Below, piece by piece: positions 38,401-48,000 of a stretch of 64,000 nt of DNA. The translations under genes were made by a program, and so were the position numbers. Source of the DNA: Phalacrocorax aristotelis (Eukaryota > Chordata > Aves > Suliformes > Phalacrocoracidae); NCBI RefSeq assembly GCF_949628215.1, contig NC_134284.1, positions 186,001-250,000 of the forward strand. The letters run 5' to 3'. The notes beneath the pieces were generated by a model that was given only the letters and a program-made list of their open reading frames with translations, did no database searches and had not been told where the DNA came from. How positions within the stretch are numbered: the stretch's first letter is position 1; each line of letters begins with the position of its first letter.

Positions 38401-40545
38401 AGAATATCCAAATCTAATAAAAAGATTAGAAACCAGCATGAAAGCAGAACACAACTAATAGGTTCCATGGCAAAAAAAACCATTGATCTGAGGAAATGTA
38501 TTAACTCTAATGAATAATTTTATTGTTCACCAGCACCTGGGGTATGTTATGTAAAGCATTCATTTTTGTTTTCTACCCATTATAAGTGGCCAGTGGGAGG
38601 AGACATTTTTTCCTCACTAAGGCCAGCTGCAAAACTTTTTGCAAACCACAGAATGCACAGTCCAAACAGACATTTCAGTTTCAAATTGCCTGGTTTCAAT
38701 TGCACAGACCTAAGCAATCATTTTAAACAAAACAATTCTAACTTCTAATTAAACACTTCCAGGATTAGTTTGTATTTGCAAATAATTTGCAGAGAGATTC
38801 AGCTCCTCTTTTAAACCAGCATAGCATGTGGATCCTTAAAATATCCTATTTAAGACAAGTGTAAAACTGAATCAAGAATTTCTGAGAGTTTAAGATACCA
38901 CAATAAGCTTGATTGCACATGCATGTACCATCAGTAAAATACTACACACAAAAGGCTAATAAATATGCAATTACTGCTTACACAGAGTGCTATGGTTCTG
39001 GATCCACAACAGATCTGTATTCCTGCAGCTGTTGGGAGCCCCAAAAGATTAAGGAGTCCCCTGATTCAACTATATAAATAAGCCACATAAACAGAGATCA
39101 AGAAGTCTACCTCCAAACCACATATATAGCTGAATATATCTCATGAATGTAATGTCATAAACAACAGGTAACTATCAAGCACATACATGAGGAAATGCAG
39201 AATTAAATACCAAAAGAGACAACATTAGCATGCTAGCAGTGTTCTCAGCAGATGTGCAAGAACATCCTTTGTAAACTTCAGGGCAAAAGTAAGTTTTGAA
39301 GAGCAAGACAGTGGAAGCAACAGCCTTGAAGTCATACACCGGAAGGTCCATCAAAGCACTGGCAAAACAGAACAATTCTAATGTGCACATAGAGACTTCA
39401 GAATATATTCTCATATTTCAATCCATTAGCTGAGTTGCACTGTTCCTTCCATGCTGTTCAGAGTCTACCACTCCCAGAACCTCTAGTAATAATGGGACCA
39501 AAGGACAGTTGCAACCAGCTCTGTGACTTGGTGGAAGAACAAGTCACATCCCTCTTCCAGAACTTCACCTTCCAAAAGCAGCACTGCTCCCAGGAGAAAG
39601 AGGAAAGCTCTTGTAAGAGAGCTCTTACTACTGCAGAAAAACTAAACTCTGCGTACACCATACCTGTATGCAGCAATCAATCACTTAGAAAGACAAAAAC
39701 CCTTCGGGCATCAGAGGATATTAGAAGACTTTCAAAAACTCTAACAATCATAATCCCCTCAACAATCACCTCTTTGAAACAAATACATTCACTTCTGAAC
39801 TCCTGTACTGCTTGGAAGGTCATTCAAGCCATAAAAGCCTCCCTTCCCTTTAACAACTTAAGTACCCAAGGTATTTTTCCAAACGAATGCCTTGAGTTCC
39901 ATGACATAGAAGCACAACTTGAAATGGTGTTGTAATCAAAGAGTTAAACTTTAACATTTTAGCAGCACAACTTGTGAACAAAATTGTGAACCAAACCAAA
40001 GTTTTCTGAGAACGTCTCCGCACTGTTTTTAGAAGCCCTGATTTAAGACATAATAGAAGTTGAGACACGTATTAAAAGTTAACCCGACTTCAGAAGTTCC
40101 TGACGCAAGCTTCTAAAAATTACTATGTCCAGCTGCTACCAGCCCCTCCCACTATGTGCTGGCACTTTGCTTCACCTGTACCTGAGACACTTGGATCAAA
40201 TTTGGCATGCCTAAATAACTTTTATACACATTGTAAAAGAAGCATAATTTTACAATTTTGGATGAACGTTAGCATTGCATCCGCAACTTCCTTAAAATTC
40301 TTGTAAAGTTACAAGATCACCTCTAACAGCACTGCTGTAATTGGAAGGGGAGAGCACTAACTCCTCCTGGTATATCTCTCCGTCTAGGTTCCACTACTCT
40401 GTTTCGCTATTCTAAGCAACTAGCGAGCAGTTTAGCAAAGCTGTCTTACCTCGGAAAAATTAACCGCCAAGGGGATAATTCCTGCCACATAGCAGGCGAC
40501 CAGCATGGCCAGAGACAGCAGGCAGATGGAGCGGAAGTCATCCAT
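20246..40545 (-). CDS. SLC39A9: SLC39A9, zinc transporter ZIP9
   Basis: Complete coding sequence in seven exons: 40545-40450, 35194-35086, 28840-28649, 26180-26112, 24981-24896, 22363-22229 and 20476-20246. They join in phase with GT-AG introns to 918 nt, 305 residues plus stop; the human protein is 307. ZIP9 is a ZIP-family transporter that moves zinc into the cytosol from the Golgi or across the plasma membrane, and is reported to act as a membrane androgen receptor. About eight membrane spans are visible, near residues 7-27, 36-56, 104-122, 143-163, 170-195, 208-226, 242-262 and 283-301. The third loop has the His-rich HEHGHDH (93-99). Span 4 has H153-AAA-D157 and span 5 begins after H183-K184, the metal-site histidines of the family. 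N-glycosylation sequons lie at N30 and N239. The start has a good context (G at -3 and +4). Confidence 0.98.
20477..22228 (-). other. SLC39A9 intron 6
   Basis: AT-rich 1.75-kb intron with GT-AG ends. No repeat family or RNA gene was recognised within it. Confidence 0.85.
22229..22363 (-). CDS. SLC39A9: SLC39A9 coding exon 6
   Basis: A 135-bp exon, phase 0 at both ends, encoding residues 185-229. It starts [20 protein letters not shown] and ends TYLGLSK, giving the rest of span 5, the basic RNRIRKH loop and span 6. It is strongly conserved against mammals. Confidence 0.98.
23573..24170 (+). mobile_element. Solo LTR of an avian endogenous retrovirus (copy 2, diverged)
   Basis: A 598-bp LTR from TGCCATGG to CATGACA, flanked by ATCTT (23568-23572) and ATCTC (24171-24175), a 5-bp duplication with one difference. 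It has the TTTAGCTGGGATGGAGTTA opening common in avian LTRs. With copies 1 and 3 it shares tagcttcccatgctctgcc, cccagtatattaa, ttattaaactt, atctcaacccacaag and tgggggagtgagcaagtgac. It is clearly more diverged and lies antisense to the host gene. An ATT/ATC-rich simple repeat has expanded inside it (23965-24046). Confidence 0.88.
23965..24046. repeat. ATT/ATC trinucleotide-like simple repeat inside LTR copy 2
   Basis: Imperfect array of ATT, ATC and AAT triplets (for example cattatcataattatcatt). It occupies the place where the related LTR copies have only a short T-rich tract before the ATTAAA-like signal. Confidence 0.85.
24896..24981 (-). CDS. SLC39A9: SLC39A9 coding exon 5
   Basis: Encodes residues 156-184, [16 protein letters not shown] through IMLHK. 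It carries D157 of the HxxxD motif in span 4 and H183 at the start of the span-5 metal motif. The acceptor is TTTCAG and the donor AAG|GTAAGT. Confidence 0.98.
24982..26111 (-). other. SLC39A9 intron 4
   Basis: A 1.1-kb GT-AG intron, AT-rich, with a T/G-rich tract near its upstream end (25978-26041) that would form part of a purine/pyrimidine-biased transcript segment. No transposon was recognised. Confidence 0.85.
25978..26041. repeat. T/G-rich low-complexity tract
   Basis: About 64 bases of T runs separated by G runs (ggtttgggtttttttggg then ggggttgttttgttttg). On the minus strand (the SLC39A9 sense strand) it is A/C-rich. It lies about 70 nt from exon 4, on the exon's 3' (intronic) side. 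Confidence 0.85.
26112..26180 (-). CDS. SLC39A9: SLC39A9 coding exon 4
   Basis: A 69-bp exon encoding residues 133-155, [20 protein letters not shown] then HAA, leading into membrane span 4. Phase 1 on both sides, so the exon could be skipped without shifting frame; this would remove the metal-site H153. Confidence 0.97.
26181..28648 (-). other. SLC39A9 intron 3
   Basis: A 2.5-kb GT-AG intron without recognised transposons. A perfect 10-bp inverted repeat sits close to its 5' splice site (28597-28622). Confidence 0.85.
28597..28622 (-). repeat. Perfect 10-bp inverted repeat beside the exon 3 donor
   Basis: CTTGCTAATT and AATTAGCAAG separated by 6 bases. In the SLC39A9 pre-mRNA it begins about 26 nt into intron 3 and could form a short hairpin. 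It is AT-rich, so it is weak to moderate in stability. Confidence 0.8.
28649..28840 (-). CDS. SLC39A9: SLC39A9 coding exon 3
   Basis: Encodes residues 69-132, containing the variable loop ([10 protein letters not shown]...), the His cluster [18 protein letters not shown] and membrane span 3 ([15 protein letters not shown]). The acceptor is CTGCAG and the donor GATG|GTAAGT. The loop start differs most from the mammalian protein, as expected for a variable metal-binding loop. Confidence 0.98.
31004..31442 (+). mobile_element. CR1 LINE internal fragment, plus strand, diverged
   Basis: Plus-strand CR1 sequence, truncated at both ends. Recognisable blocks in order are gttctgcacctgaggagg, gtgttgccagcaggtcaagg, gtgaggccacacctccagcg, ctggagcatctctcctgtaa, tgttcagcctggaggagaga and tataaatacctgatgggag. 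It ends before the CR1 3' UTR and terminal repeats. Open frames of up to 145 codons on either strand across this stretch are shadows of it. Confidence 0.9.
34113..34558 (+). mobile_element. Solo LTR of an avian endogenous retrovirus (copy 3)
   Basis: A 446-bp LTR, TGTGCTGG...CCACAACA, flanked by a perfect 5-bp target duplication GTAAC (34108-34112 and 34559-34563). It is similar along its whole length to copy 1. The ATTAAA near 34440 suggests a polyadenylation signal in plus orientation, opposite to SLC39A9. The perfect duplication suggests this copy is younger than copies 1 and 2. Confidence 0.94.
35086..35194 (-). CDS. SLC39A9: SLC39A9 coding exon 2
   Basis: Encodes residues 33-68 plus the first base of codon 69, from [12 protein letters not shown] to YEDILE. 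This is membrane span 2 and the entry to the extracytosolic or luminal loop. The acceptor is TTGCAG and the donor G|GTAAGA, phase 1. Confidence 0.98.
35195..40449 (-). other. SLC39A9 intron 1
   Basis: A 5.3-kb first intron, AT-rich except at its promoter end. No transposon was recognised. It contains an unexplained antisense open frame of 166 codons at 39435-39935. Confidence 0.85.
39435..39935 (+). other. Unassigned 166-codon open frame antisense to SLC39A9 intron 1
   Basis: The longest open frame outside the repeats and the CpG island, ATG at 39435 to TAA. The translation ([20 protein letters not shown]...) has no domain, signal peptide, membrane segment or repeat that I recognise. It has no GC shift or CpG island of its own. 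Chance is the likeliest explanation in a 64-kb window; a retrocopy or an antisense lncRNA exon are alternatives without support here. Confidence 0.15.
40450..40545 (-). CDS. SLC39A9: SLC39A9 coding exon 1
   Basis: Encodes residues 1-32, [20 protein letters not shown] onward through NFSE, which is the first membrane span. The donor reads GAG|GTAAGA, phase 0. It sits at the edge of the CpG island shared with ERH. Confidence 0.98.
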
Positions 40546-41099
40546 TTCGCTGCTTTCTGTCTGGTCCCTTAAAGTGAAACTCAACAGCAACTTTTCCACC
40601 TCGCCCCGCACTCCTTAACCCGTGCAGACACCGAGCTCCCAGGAAAGGCGTTCAGCCATGTCTGTCTCGCCCGGTGGCTCCAGCTGGCTCGGCCCCCAGC
40701 GGCGACTCCTCCGGGGCCAGCATTCAACAACCGCTATCCCGCTAGTGCCGCCCGGCACCGCTGCAAAGGGAGGTAGGACAGCGGGCAGGGAGACGGAGGG
40801 CGGGAACGGCCCTCACCTGAGGCGGCGGGACCTTCCCCCGCACCCCACCACCCCCAGGGGGAGTCGGGGGGGAACAGCCGGCGCCAAGGCGGCTCCGGGC
40901 GGAGGGGCGGCCTGAGGCGGACCGCGCCGGCGGCGACAAGGCGGGGGCTGGGGGCGGAAAGGAGGCTGCGGGACCGGTGCGCACTACCCACGTCCCCCGG
41001 CCACCGCCTCGGAGGCCAAGTGGCACCACGGTGACCCAGGGCTTCCCCTTCCGGGGCGCGCCGCGCCCCTTTCCCACCGCGCGCTGCCAGCTTCAAGAA

Positions 41100-41108
41100 G
41101 GGGGGGGG
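41100..41108. repeat. Run of nine G
   Basis: Homopolymeric G9 in the SLC39A9 side of the CpG island, close to a second, longer G run. It is a candidate G-quadruplex contributor. Confidence 0.9.
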
Positions 41109-41160
41109 TGAGGGCGGGACGGGGAGGAGCAGGTCCCTCGTCAAAAATGGCCACCCGCCC

Positions 41161-41205
41161 CGCCCCCTCCCTCCTTCCCGCCCCCTCCCTCCTTCCCGCC
41201 CTCCC
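41161..41205. repeat. C-rich 18-bp tandem repeat in the promoter
   Basis: Two perfect copies of CGCCCCCTCCCTCCTTCC (41161-41178 and 41179-41196) followed by a partial third. The unit resembles Sp/KLF-type GC and CT elements, and the strand is polypyrimidine. Confidence 0.92.
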
Positions 41206-41269
41206 GGCGCCGTCGTTCCGCCGACGAGTGGGCTGCTCCGCCCGGGACCCCAACGCTGAACCACGCACC

Positions 41270-41287
41270 GGGGGGGGGGGGGGGGGG
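41270..41287. repeat. Run of 18 G in the bidirectional promoter
   Basis: An uninterrupted G18 homopolymer, followed eleven bases later by a T9 run. Such tracts form G-quadruplexes and are error-prone to sequence, so the exact length should be treated with caution. Confidence 0.9.
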
Positions 41288-41885
41288 CTAATGGAGCTTT
41301 TTTTTTTACCAAAGGTGCTTGGTGGCAACTCCCCAAAGCCAGCACCCCGCACCGAGAAACTGCAAGGTATTTATAAAGCTAAACGTGCCAGTCACAGTCA
41401 ATACTCCCGCCCCCATAGCTAATAATTGGGTAGTTTCTTTCTGATGTCACATTAAAGGTACAGCTTCCTTTAAATTTACCACGCATGCTCAGAGTGAGGG
41501 CCTTATTTGAGTAGGGGGGTTTCCTAGCCTAGTGGCATGATTTTTAGTATTATAATGAGGAGAGTTCACCTAAAGGATACTTAATTTCAGTTCTTATCAT
41601 CCCGATTCGTTGTCCTCCCCGACTATACACTTTTATCACCCAGCTCTCGGCGCCTTCTGAGGGGGGATGTTCCCCTTTATCAGTCTCTCAGCTCTTCTAT
41701 GGGGATACAGTCGTAAAACAGACGCTTCCCTATGTCTCAGCTCCCGTCTCTGGCCACTACACCCTGTTTCGCCAGGCTCACGTGGTCCGTCGTTATTCCT
41801 TAGAAAAAAATCTCGTTTCCTTTGTTGACATACCAAGATGCGAGCGTCGGCCACTCCCAGCATCCTCAGCGCCGCACCCTGTGGC

Positions 41886-41894
41886 GCCGCCATC
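41886..41894 (+). promoter_or_regulatory. YY1-like site upstream of ERH
   Basis: GCCGCCATC, matching the core of the YY1 motif, 104 bp upstream of the ERH start codon. YY1 sites near the start of transcription are typical of TATA-less housekeeping promoters. Assignment is by motif only. Confidence 0.5.
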
Positions 41895-41919
41895 TCTATG
41901 GCGGGCCGTTAGGGCAGCG

Positions 41920-41926
41920 CTTCCGG
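41920..41926 (+). promoter_or_regulatory. ETS-like site upstream of ERH
   Basis: CTTCCGG, the ETS-family (GABPA/ELK type) core, 72 bp before the ERH ATG and next to the YY1-like site. The pairing is common in promoters of RNA-processing genes. Motif evidence only. Confidence 0.5.
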
Positions 41927-41997
41927 CGGGCGCGCGGGGTTGTGGGGGATCGTCGCGCGCCTCTTCTCCGCGGCGGTGCTGAGGAGTGGGAGCCCTG

Positions 41998-42000
41998 ATG
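41998..42000 (+). CDS. ERH: ERH coding exon 1 (start codon only)
   Basis: The ATG is immediately followed by the donor GTGAGC, so this exon contributes only the initiator Met plus 5' UTR. The start is decided by exon 2, which opens directly with [10 protein letters not shown] and has no in-frame ATG before it. Confidence 0.9.
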
Positions 42001-45000
42001 GTGAGCGGGCGGGCGGCGGAGGGGGCCGCCGCCTCCCAGGGGGCCGGGGAGAGCGCTCTGGGATGCCTTCTCTTCCCCCTAGGCTGGGGGGCGGCCGGCG
42101 GTAGCGCGGGCGGGAGGGAAGGAAGGAAGGAAGGAAGGCAGGCAGGCAGGCAGGCGCGGTGGGTGGCGGGGAAGGCCGCGGCGCGCTCCGGGCTCGGGCG
42201 GGCGGGCGGCAAAACGCCTTGGCGGCCCTTCCTCAGCGCCCGCGGATCCGTGAGGTGCGCCTGCCTCAAATGGCTGCTTGACGCTAATGGAAACTTATTC
42301 AGCCCATGCCGCTTCCCCTGCTCCTCCCCAGTGCTTGGGGGAGGGAGATACGGCGGCTTGCGCCGTGGGGCTGCTTGCATGGCACGCGGAGGCACAAAGC
42401 CCCACCAGTCGCTACAGTTTGTTGCATCCATCTAATAAAATTTGAACATGCTGAGGCAAGTTGCTGCCCTGCGGTGGAAGGAGAACTGCGTCTGGGTTTG
42501 CAGCAAAGTTCTGCATCTGTCTGGTGCTTGCTCGAAAGCAGTTAGCTTCTGCTAGGACGAGCAGCTACGAGCCCTGTCCTGTTGTCCAAAGCAAAAGAAG
42601 ACACTTAAACCGCTTTTTTGCCTATCAGGAATAACTGAAAGGCATTTGGGTGTGTGGTATACTACCTCTATTCGCATCACTGCACATCTTATTACAATAC
42701 TTCCTTTTCTTCCTTTTTAATTATTTCTTTTACTTTATTGTCGAATAGATCACGTTTGGTAGAAGCCTCTTCGGGCAGACACTGCCTCAGTCCTGCCGAT
42801 TTAGCTGTCAGTACTGCCTTAACCATTTTTACAGAGTTGTGCCTTCAATAATTGGAGCACTTTCGATAGCATTCTCTAGAAATGCAAAATTGGTGCAGTA
42901 TAACCACGTGGTATGTTTTTCAGTGTCCTGCTTAACAGCAGCCTGTACAACTGTGCTTTAAAAGAAAATGCAAGAAAACCCAGTGTGTGCGTGAGAATAA
43001 TAAGAGTCCACATTTGGGCTTTTCCAGATAAGCTGGTCCTAATGCATGAAGGTTTATGGATCTTCTCTTGGTTTGGTTTTTCTTTTTCCTAACAATAAGA
43101 TTTATACCTATAGGAAAACATCATAGTTATTAATCACACTGAGTTTTGCCCTGTCACCTAGGCACATATTCAATAGGGCAGGTTATAGTTTGAGGAAACT
43201 TCTCTCAGGCTCCTGAACTTGTCACTTTTTTACACTTCTGTGGTAGGAGAGGAGGAGCAATTTTATCAAATCAGGCAATTTTTTTCCCTTAAGGTAAAAT
43301 AGTGGGAAGTTCCCATGGAAAAGTTTGAGATGTAATCCATTGGTTCTACAATACAGATGGTCCCAAGGGTATTAATTTAAAAACATTCCAGGCCAGGATT
43401 TGATATTGGTATTGTAAAGTGTCTGAAGTGATAAACAGTTTAAAGTCAGAAGCCCAAATAACATCTGCCTTAAAGTTCTAAAAGAACAGGCTTACATATC
43501 TGGCTCATGGATATTTTTTTCTGTAATCTGATTATTGGGGTAATTTCAGAATATATATGATTCCCCAGCAAGATTCTGAGAGACCAACTACAGAATTCAC
43601 TCAATTAAGATACAGTTCTGTAGCTTCTGCTCAGTTCCATTTTATCTATGGTCTCTTAGGTTTTGTCAAAGAAACCCAACTTTTTTTACATACTGAGTTT
43701 AGCCTGGATGTAGTCAGACACTATAAACGGAGATTGCAAAGCACTCTGATGCTAAAATAACAAAGCTCTTTTTAGAACACACTGACTGAAGTGGCTGGTA
43801 TACCTTGTCCATTGTTTATAAGGAATCCTTAGTCAAACGATCCCTGAAAATCAGAGTTGCAAGTCCTGGAACCAAGCCTTGTCATCAGTGAGCAGCAAGC
43901 ATAAATGATAGTGCTGGAAAAGGTACTTTATTATAAAAGTTTGGCAGAATCTGTTTGGACTCCCTGGTAACACATGCCTGTTCAAGCGCAGTGCTCTCAG
44001 GAACAGCCAGATACCAGCCCCCCTTGGGGTATCCCTTTCAAATCTAGTACCCTCAGGCATACATGAAAGTGGATTTAAATGGCCTAGTCTCCTTCGTATG
44101 ATTTTTGTTACAGTGTGTAGCTCTGAATGCCCTTCTTTTTCCATTTCTGGTTGGGAAAAGCCTTGCTGCTTCTGTTTCTCTATGTAACTTTTTTCCTGGG
44201 CTTCTCTGAATCTCCTTCTACCACATTATTTGAGACAGAATTTAAAGAACTGAAAACTCTATTCCAAGCATGGGAGTGCTATCAGTCATGGTATAAAAAT
44301 TTGTACTCTTTTCTTACATGTTCCTTGTAAAGCCTAATATTTGTCATTTTTCTGAACACTGATACACTGAACTGGTATCTTCACTGATCTGTCCTAAGTG
44401 TGGGTCAGTATTTTTCTATAAGCAGCTGATTAATTTAAGCCCAGTAATATGCTTTGGCATCTGTTTCCAGTGTGCCTCACTCTGCTGTTGCCTCCATTAA
44501 TATTATATGTTGTGTGCTCACCTTTATTTCCTTTTTTCATTACCTCACCTTTTTACATTAGCTTTGAAAATGTTGGATCAAATTAGCAGCGCTTGAAACA
44601 GTGTTTTGTAGTGTACTGTGCTTGCAAACTTTCTGCGCTCTGTAACCTGTTAATTAGATCACAGATTGTATACACTTCAAAAACCTTCCTTGTTGTTTGC
44701 TCAAATTACTTGCTTTAGCCAAGTGAAAAATATTACAGTAATAACGCAAGCCACAGGCTGTACAATCATCTAAATCTTTCCTGCAGAAGAACTAGCTTAG
44801 AGACTTTGACATTTGGAACAGTTGTCTGTGCCATAATTACTGGTTTGGTAGACTCACTGAAATATGAAAAATCAGTGCATCTATTTTGCAGGAAATAATT
44901 TTTAATACTAAGTTTGGATTTCTTATATAATTCGTGTTCCCTTGAAGTTGAATGAATAACTCAGAATAGCTATTTGTGTTAAAATCTTTAAGGTGAGACT

Positions 45001-48000
45001 GACAGTGAAGTTTAGACAGACTCCCTTCTTGCTCTTTAATTGGAGTGCTTAAAAATCACACTAACAGCTTGCATTTGGAATAAAATAAGTTAATGCACTA
45101 ATGGTGTAGCTTTTGTACATTGACTTTATTGCTTTGCTTTTGCATTTAGATAGAAACTACTATTTCTGTGGTATTTTTTCAACACAATGGCTGCTTTGCT
45201 GGTGCTTTTTCACATTTTAAAGTTAAGCAAGGATTGATAGGACTGATTGGAAACAAAAATTATTAACACAGCTTCTATGAAACAGTAAATACTATTTGGA
45301 AAATGTCTCAGTTGATTGCTAGTTCAGTGGTTTACTGTTATGCTTTTTAGTGCTTCATTCAGATAAATAACAATTCAAACAACAAAAAAATCATTCAAAT
45401 TTTGCAAGTATCCTGTTTTCTTGGTGTTTTGTATTGTTTTTCAGTCTCACACAATTCTACTTGTCCAGCCTACCAAGAGGCCAGAAGGCCGAACATATGC
45501 TGATTACGAGTCAGTGAATGAGTGCATGGAAGGTGGGTGCAGACACGGTAGTAAAAAACTGTTGTTAAAATCCCATTTTTGACATATTCCCAAACTTAGT
45601 AAGAAAATTAATTGCTGTTCATGTTTTCCCAAAATAATTCACAAAAAACTGCAAAACTCTCATACTCTTAGTTTAGTAATGTTTTAACAAACTAAAAAAT
45701 AGTTATTCTTTGTTTCTAAAAAACTTCCTTTTTATATTTATTTTAATTTAACTAGATTGAACCACATTCAATTTGGGAGTGTAGTCAATATTCTTGGTGT
45801 GGCCATGTAGCAGACTTGCCTGAATGCATTTAATTTCAGGATCAGAGCCTAAATCACTAGTTTTTGTGCTAGCCATGCAAAGGAAAGATTGCTACTGAAA
45901 ATAATACATAAAAGTATGTGTGCAGTTGATACATAATTTGCAGCCTTGTGGTGTGTGTACCAGAGAAAAATTCCTGCATGACTTTGAGGGACATATAGTG
46001 AGCTTGGAAAGAAGATTGAAATACTGTGGCTGTATGGTTTAAATGTGGAAGTTCACTTACATTAAAAAATTATAATTCCAGGAAGTTTTGTAAGGCAAAC
46101 AAAAGCATAATGAAGACCTTGTAAAGCCTCTGTGTTCACGTTAATATTCTATTCTTCTCAACTGTATCTGAATTATTTATGTGCTAGCTTAAATAAAACT
46201 AATTTAAATTCATAATACAGGCTTGTGTTGTAACTCTTACCTCAGTAGCCCTGTTTAACTCTTTCATCAAGAGCGATCTCTCTTCTGAGATTCGAGTAGT
46301 TTTATTTGACATTAGTTCTTCTCTTTCTCAGGAACTCGTACCTCAGGAATATATGTTGCCATTGCTGTCTTAAAGTTATTAGAAGGAATTTCATGTTTCC
46401 ATTGGAGCTTACTGCATGGAAAGTTCCATCTGTGACAGAACTGAAACTTTTTTGTCTAGATGCTTCTGTCTACACATTCTACCTGATTTTATAGTATTAG
46501 TCTTAAGTTTTGGTGCAAATAGGTGAACAAAAGCATTTCAACACAAAACCTGAGTAAGAAGTTTATGTCTCTGCTTTCATGGTAGTCATCTCTAAACTCT
46601 CCTGATATCTGTGGTTCAATAGCTAAAGAAGTTTCAGCAAATACAGTTTTTGGTTTTTTAATATTGCATTGTTAATCTTTTTTTCTCCGTAGGAGTCTGT
46701 AAAATGTATGAAGAGCACCTGAAGAGAATGAATCCCAACAGTCCATCCATTACATACGATATCAGCCAGTTGTTTGACTTCATTGATGACTTGGCAGACC
46801 TCAGCTGTCTTGTGTAAGTTCAGTCCATCCATTACATACGATATCAGCCAGTTGTTTGACTTCATTGATGACTTGGCAGACCTCAGCTGTCTTGTGTAAG
46901 TTCAGTTGTACAAGTCTGTTTCAGTGACTTAGAGAAGTCAGAAGTCTTCCATGTAAATTTTTACATGTTTCATGGTAAATCTGGCAAGATTCTGGGGCTT
47001 TTTGCAATAACTGTGTTAGTAGGGCAGCAGTGTGGCAGCTGGCAAACCATGTTGCCTAATCCAATTAACTGCATTGAAGAAAGCTTAGAAACTGACAGTT
47101 CCACTTGGATTTTAGTCACATGGAAGCACCCAGCATTTCAAATACTGAGGTCCAACAGTTTAATGTTACAGCTATGTACTTTATTAATGCTAGAATCTGT
47201 TTAAATTGGGGCTGTATCCATCTTGGTGCAGTTGGTCCGATTCTTAAGGAGGAATAATGATTACAGAATTTTATTCAGCTGAGGGCTTCACTAGTGGTAT
47301 GGTAGAAGCATTTCGAAGCGTGTTGCAGCCAATTGTTTGTTTTGATCAAGGTACAACAAGATGGAATTTTCTGTAAATCCTAATGACATGATCAAGGAAC
47401 AGATCAATCCTCCAGAGAGCCCTAGCCAATTGTTTGAGTGTTCTTGTGAATACATTATATGCAGTTCTCATCTGTGTGTTAAAGTTGTGGGCAGGCAAAG
47501 GTGGTCTTGTGTACTTTCTATTCTGACTGTACTGTGAAATCAAATGCTAAATGTCACTATTCAGAGCGCAACTTAACATTGTAACTAAATCACTTAGTCT
47601 AGATCTTGAGGACTTTCCATACCATAAATTTCAAGGTAGTGGTTTAATACGACAGTGGTATCAACTTTGCAGAAATTCTGTAGGACTAAGAATACAAATC
47701 TCATATTCAAATAACAAAAGACACAGTACTTGGCACAAAATTCCAGAAACTCTTTTTATGACGGTGAGTGTCTGGTGTGGGCATTCCTGCAGCTGCACTG
47801 CTCTGCCTGAAATCCCAGTGCAAGTAATTGTGCAGCTGCACAGTGAACAACCTTGCCAGTTAATTCCCATTTAAAATAAAAACCTGTTTTAAAAAACATC
47901 AGATTTCTTTCCTTTGCATTCTGATGTACATGCAGAATCTATGTTACTGGTAGTGATTTATCACAAATGCCATTTACCAAAGTTTTCAGCAGAATAAGTA

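Larger units (their letters stand above)
40600..42260. promoter_or_regulatory. CpG-rich bidirectional promoter region of SLC39A9 and ERH
   Basis: GC-rich, CpG-dense DNA between the divergent start codons at 40545 (SLC39A9, minus) and 41998 (ERH, plus), 1,452 bp apart, and running into ERH intron 1. A less GC-rich saddle at about 41370-41830 separates two GC peaks, one per gene, suggesting two promoters within one shared region. No TATA box is evident near ERH, as expected for housekeeping genes. Transcription start sites cannot be placed from sequence alone. Confidence 0.85.

Noticed and set aside
40734-41345. 203-codon minus frame and overlapping frames in the CpG island
   Set aside because: GC-rich DNA has few stops; the translation is Pro/Arg/Gly low complexity with no domain, and lies in the shared promoter.
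41793-42431. 212-codon minus frame across the ERH start
   Set aside because: Low-complexity product of the CpG island and GGAA repeat, antisense to the certain ERH first exon.
46821-46906. Second copy of ERH exon 3 as an extra functional exon
   Set aside because: It has a donor but no acceptor of its own; the bases before it are the first donor's intron start, and reading through gives an immediate stop.
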